Source: Clostridiales bacterium (GTDB lineage: Bacteria; Bacillota; Clostridia; Christensenellales; CAG-138). From it: DNA of 6,750 nucleotides. The notes under the pieces are model-generated. The model did not search any database and had not been told where the DNA came from. It saw only the letters and a list, made by a program, of their open reading frames with translations. The stretch is from contig JAISXK010000006.1 of assembly GCA_031270585.1 (NCBI GenBank), positions 1-6,750 on the forward strand, given 5' to 3'. Below are positions 6,634 to 6,750 of the stretch, piece by piece. Numbering within the stretch: the first letter of the stretch is position 1; each line of letters opens with the position of its first letter. A program made the position numbers and the translations under genes.

Positions 6634-6647
6634 ACACTATATATTGT
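6634..6647 (-). promoter_or_regulatory. NrdR-type box overlapping the nrdJ -10
   Basis: ACACTATATATTGT on the + strand (ACAATATATAGTGT on the - strand) is a very good NrdR palindrome. It covers five of the six bases of the -10 hexamer (6643-6648) and reaches the predicted start point, so bound NrdR would directly block RNA polymerase. It is paired with the box at 6605-6618. Confidence 0.88.
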
Positions 6648-6671
6648 AGTTGCGTCCTACCCTGATGTCAA
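6643..6671 (-). promoter_or_regulatory. Sigma-A promoter of nrdJ
   Basis: On the - strand a perfect TTGACA (complement of 6666-6671) is followed by exactly 17 bases and then TACAAT (complement of 6643-6648), five of six to consensus. Transcription should start near 6636, giving a leader of about 70 bases. This is strong by itself and is expected to be held down by NrdR at the overlapping box. Confidence 0.85.
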
Positions 6672-6750
6672 TATGGGCAAGAGACTTTAGAGGAGATTTC
6701 ACAAGAAAAATTTTTTGGTTATTTTTTGGGGCAATGCGATGCGTTGACAG

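Noticed and set aside
6565..6636. Cobalamin riboswitch before the B12-dependent reductase
   Set aside because: Considered because of the cofactor. The leader is only about 70 bases and shows no B12-box-like conserved core.
6686..6730. AGAGGAG followed by A/T runs, as a possible gene start or terminator on the + strand
   Set aside because: No ATG, GTG or TTG lies at a usable distance from AGAGGAG, and the AAAAATTTTTT palindrome lacks a GC stem.
6744..6749. TTGACA on the + strand at the right edge
   Set aside because: It could be the -35 of a rightward gene, but any -10 would lie outside the window, so it cannot be supported.

Overview
The window looks like ordinary chromosomal DNA from a low-to-moderate GC Gram-positive bacterium, most likely an anaerobic member of the Clostridia. 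The basis is family-level: an RlmH with the Bacillus-type length and ending, a trans-acting Ala-tRNA(Pro) editing protein, a Bacillus-type D-amino acid aminotransferase, and a vitamin B12-dependent (class II) ribonucleotide reductase controlled by NrdR-type boxes. The assignment is inferred from families and codon style, not from a database match. I see no phage, plasmid, insertion sequence, CRISPR array, tRNA or rRNA.

Left part (bases 1-4048), all on the + strand: a CPBP-family membrane protease that is open at the window's left edge overlaps rlmH by one base. After 55 bases comes a YbaK/ProXp-ala-type tRNA-editing protein. After a 164-base spacer with a near-consensus sigma-A promoter comes a glutamate-5-kinase-like amino acid kinase of unknown substrate, with no proA beside it. 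After a further 103 bases, which hold a rho-independent terminator overlapping a likely promoter, comes a D-amino acid aminotransferase.

Middle (4049-4266): a gap between convergent genes with a strong hairpin terminator and nothing else that I recognise.

Right part (4267-6750): one long - strand gene, nrdJ, carrying all expected catalytic and redox cysteines, a TSCPD segment and a zinc-ribbon-like tail. Its upstream region holds a TTGACA-17-TACAAT promoter and two NrdR-type palindromes, one covering the -10 and one in the leader. This is the clearest regulatory circuit in the window: NrdR, which senses dATP/ATP, would switch off nrdJ.

The genes do not form one obvious pathway. Two concern translation (rRNA methylation and tRNA proofreading), two concern amino acid metabolism, and nrdJ supplies deoxynucleotides. 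I did not find a convincing undescribed system. The items most worth a second look are the orphan ProB-like kinase, the terminator/promoter overlap before the aminotransferase, and the NrdR layout.
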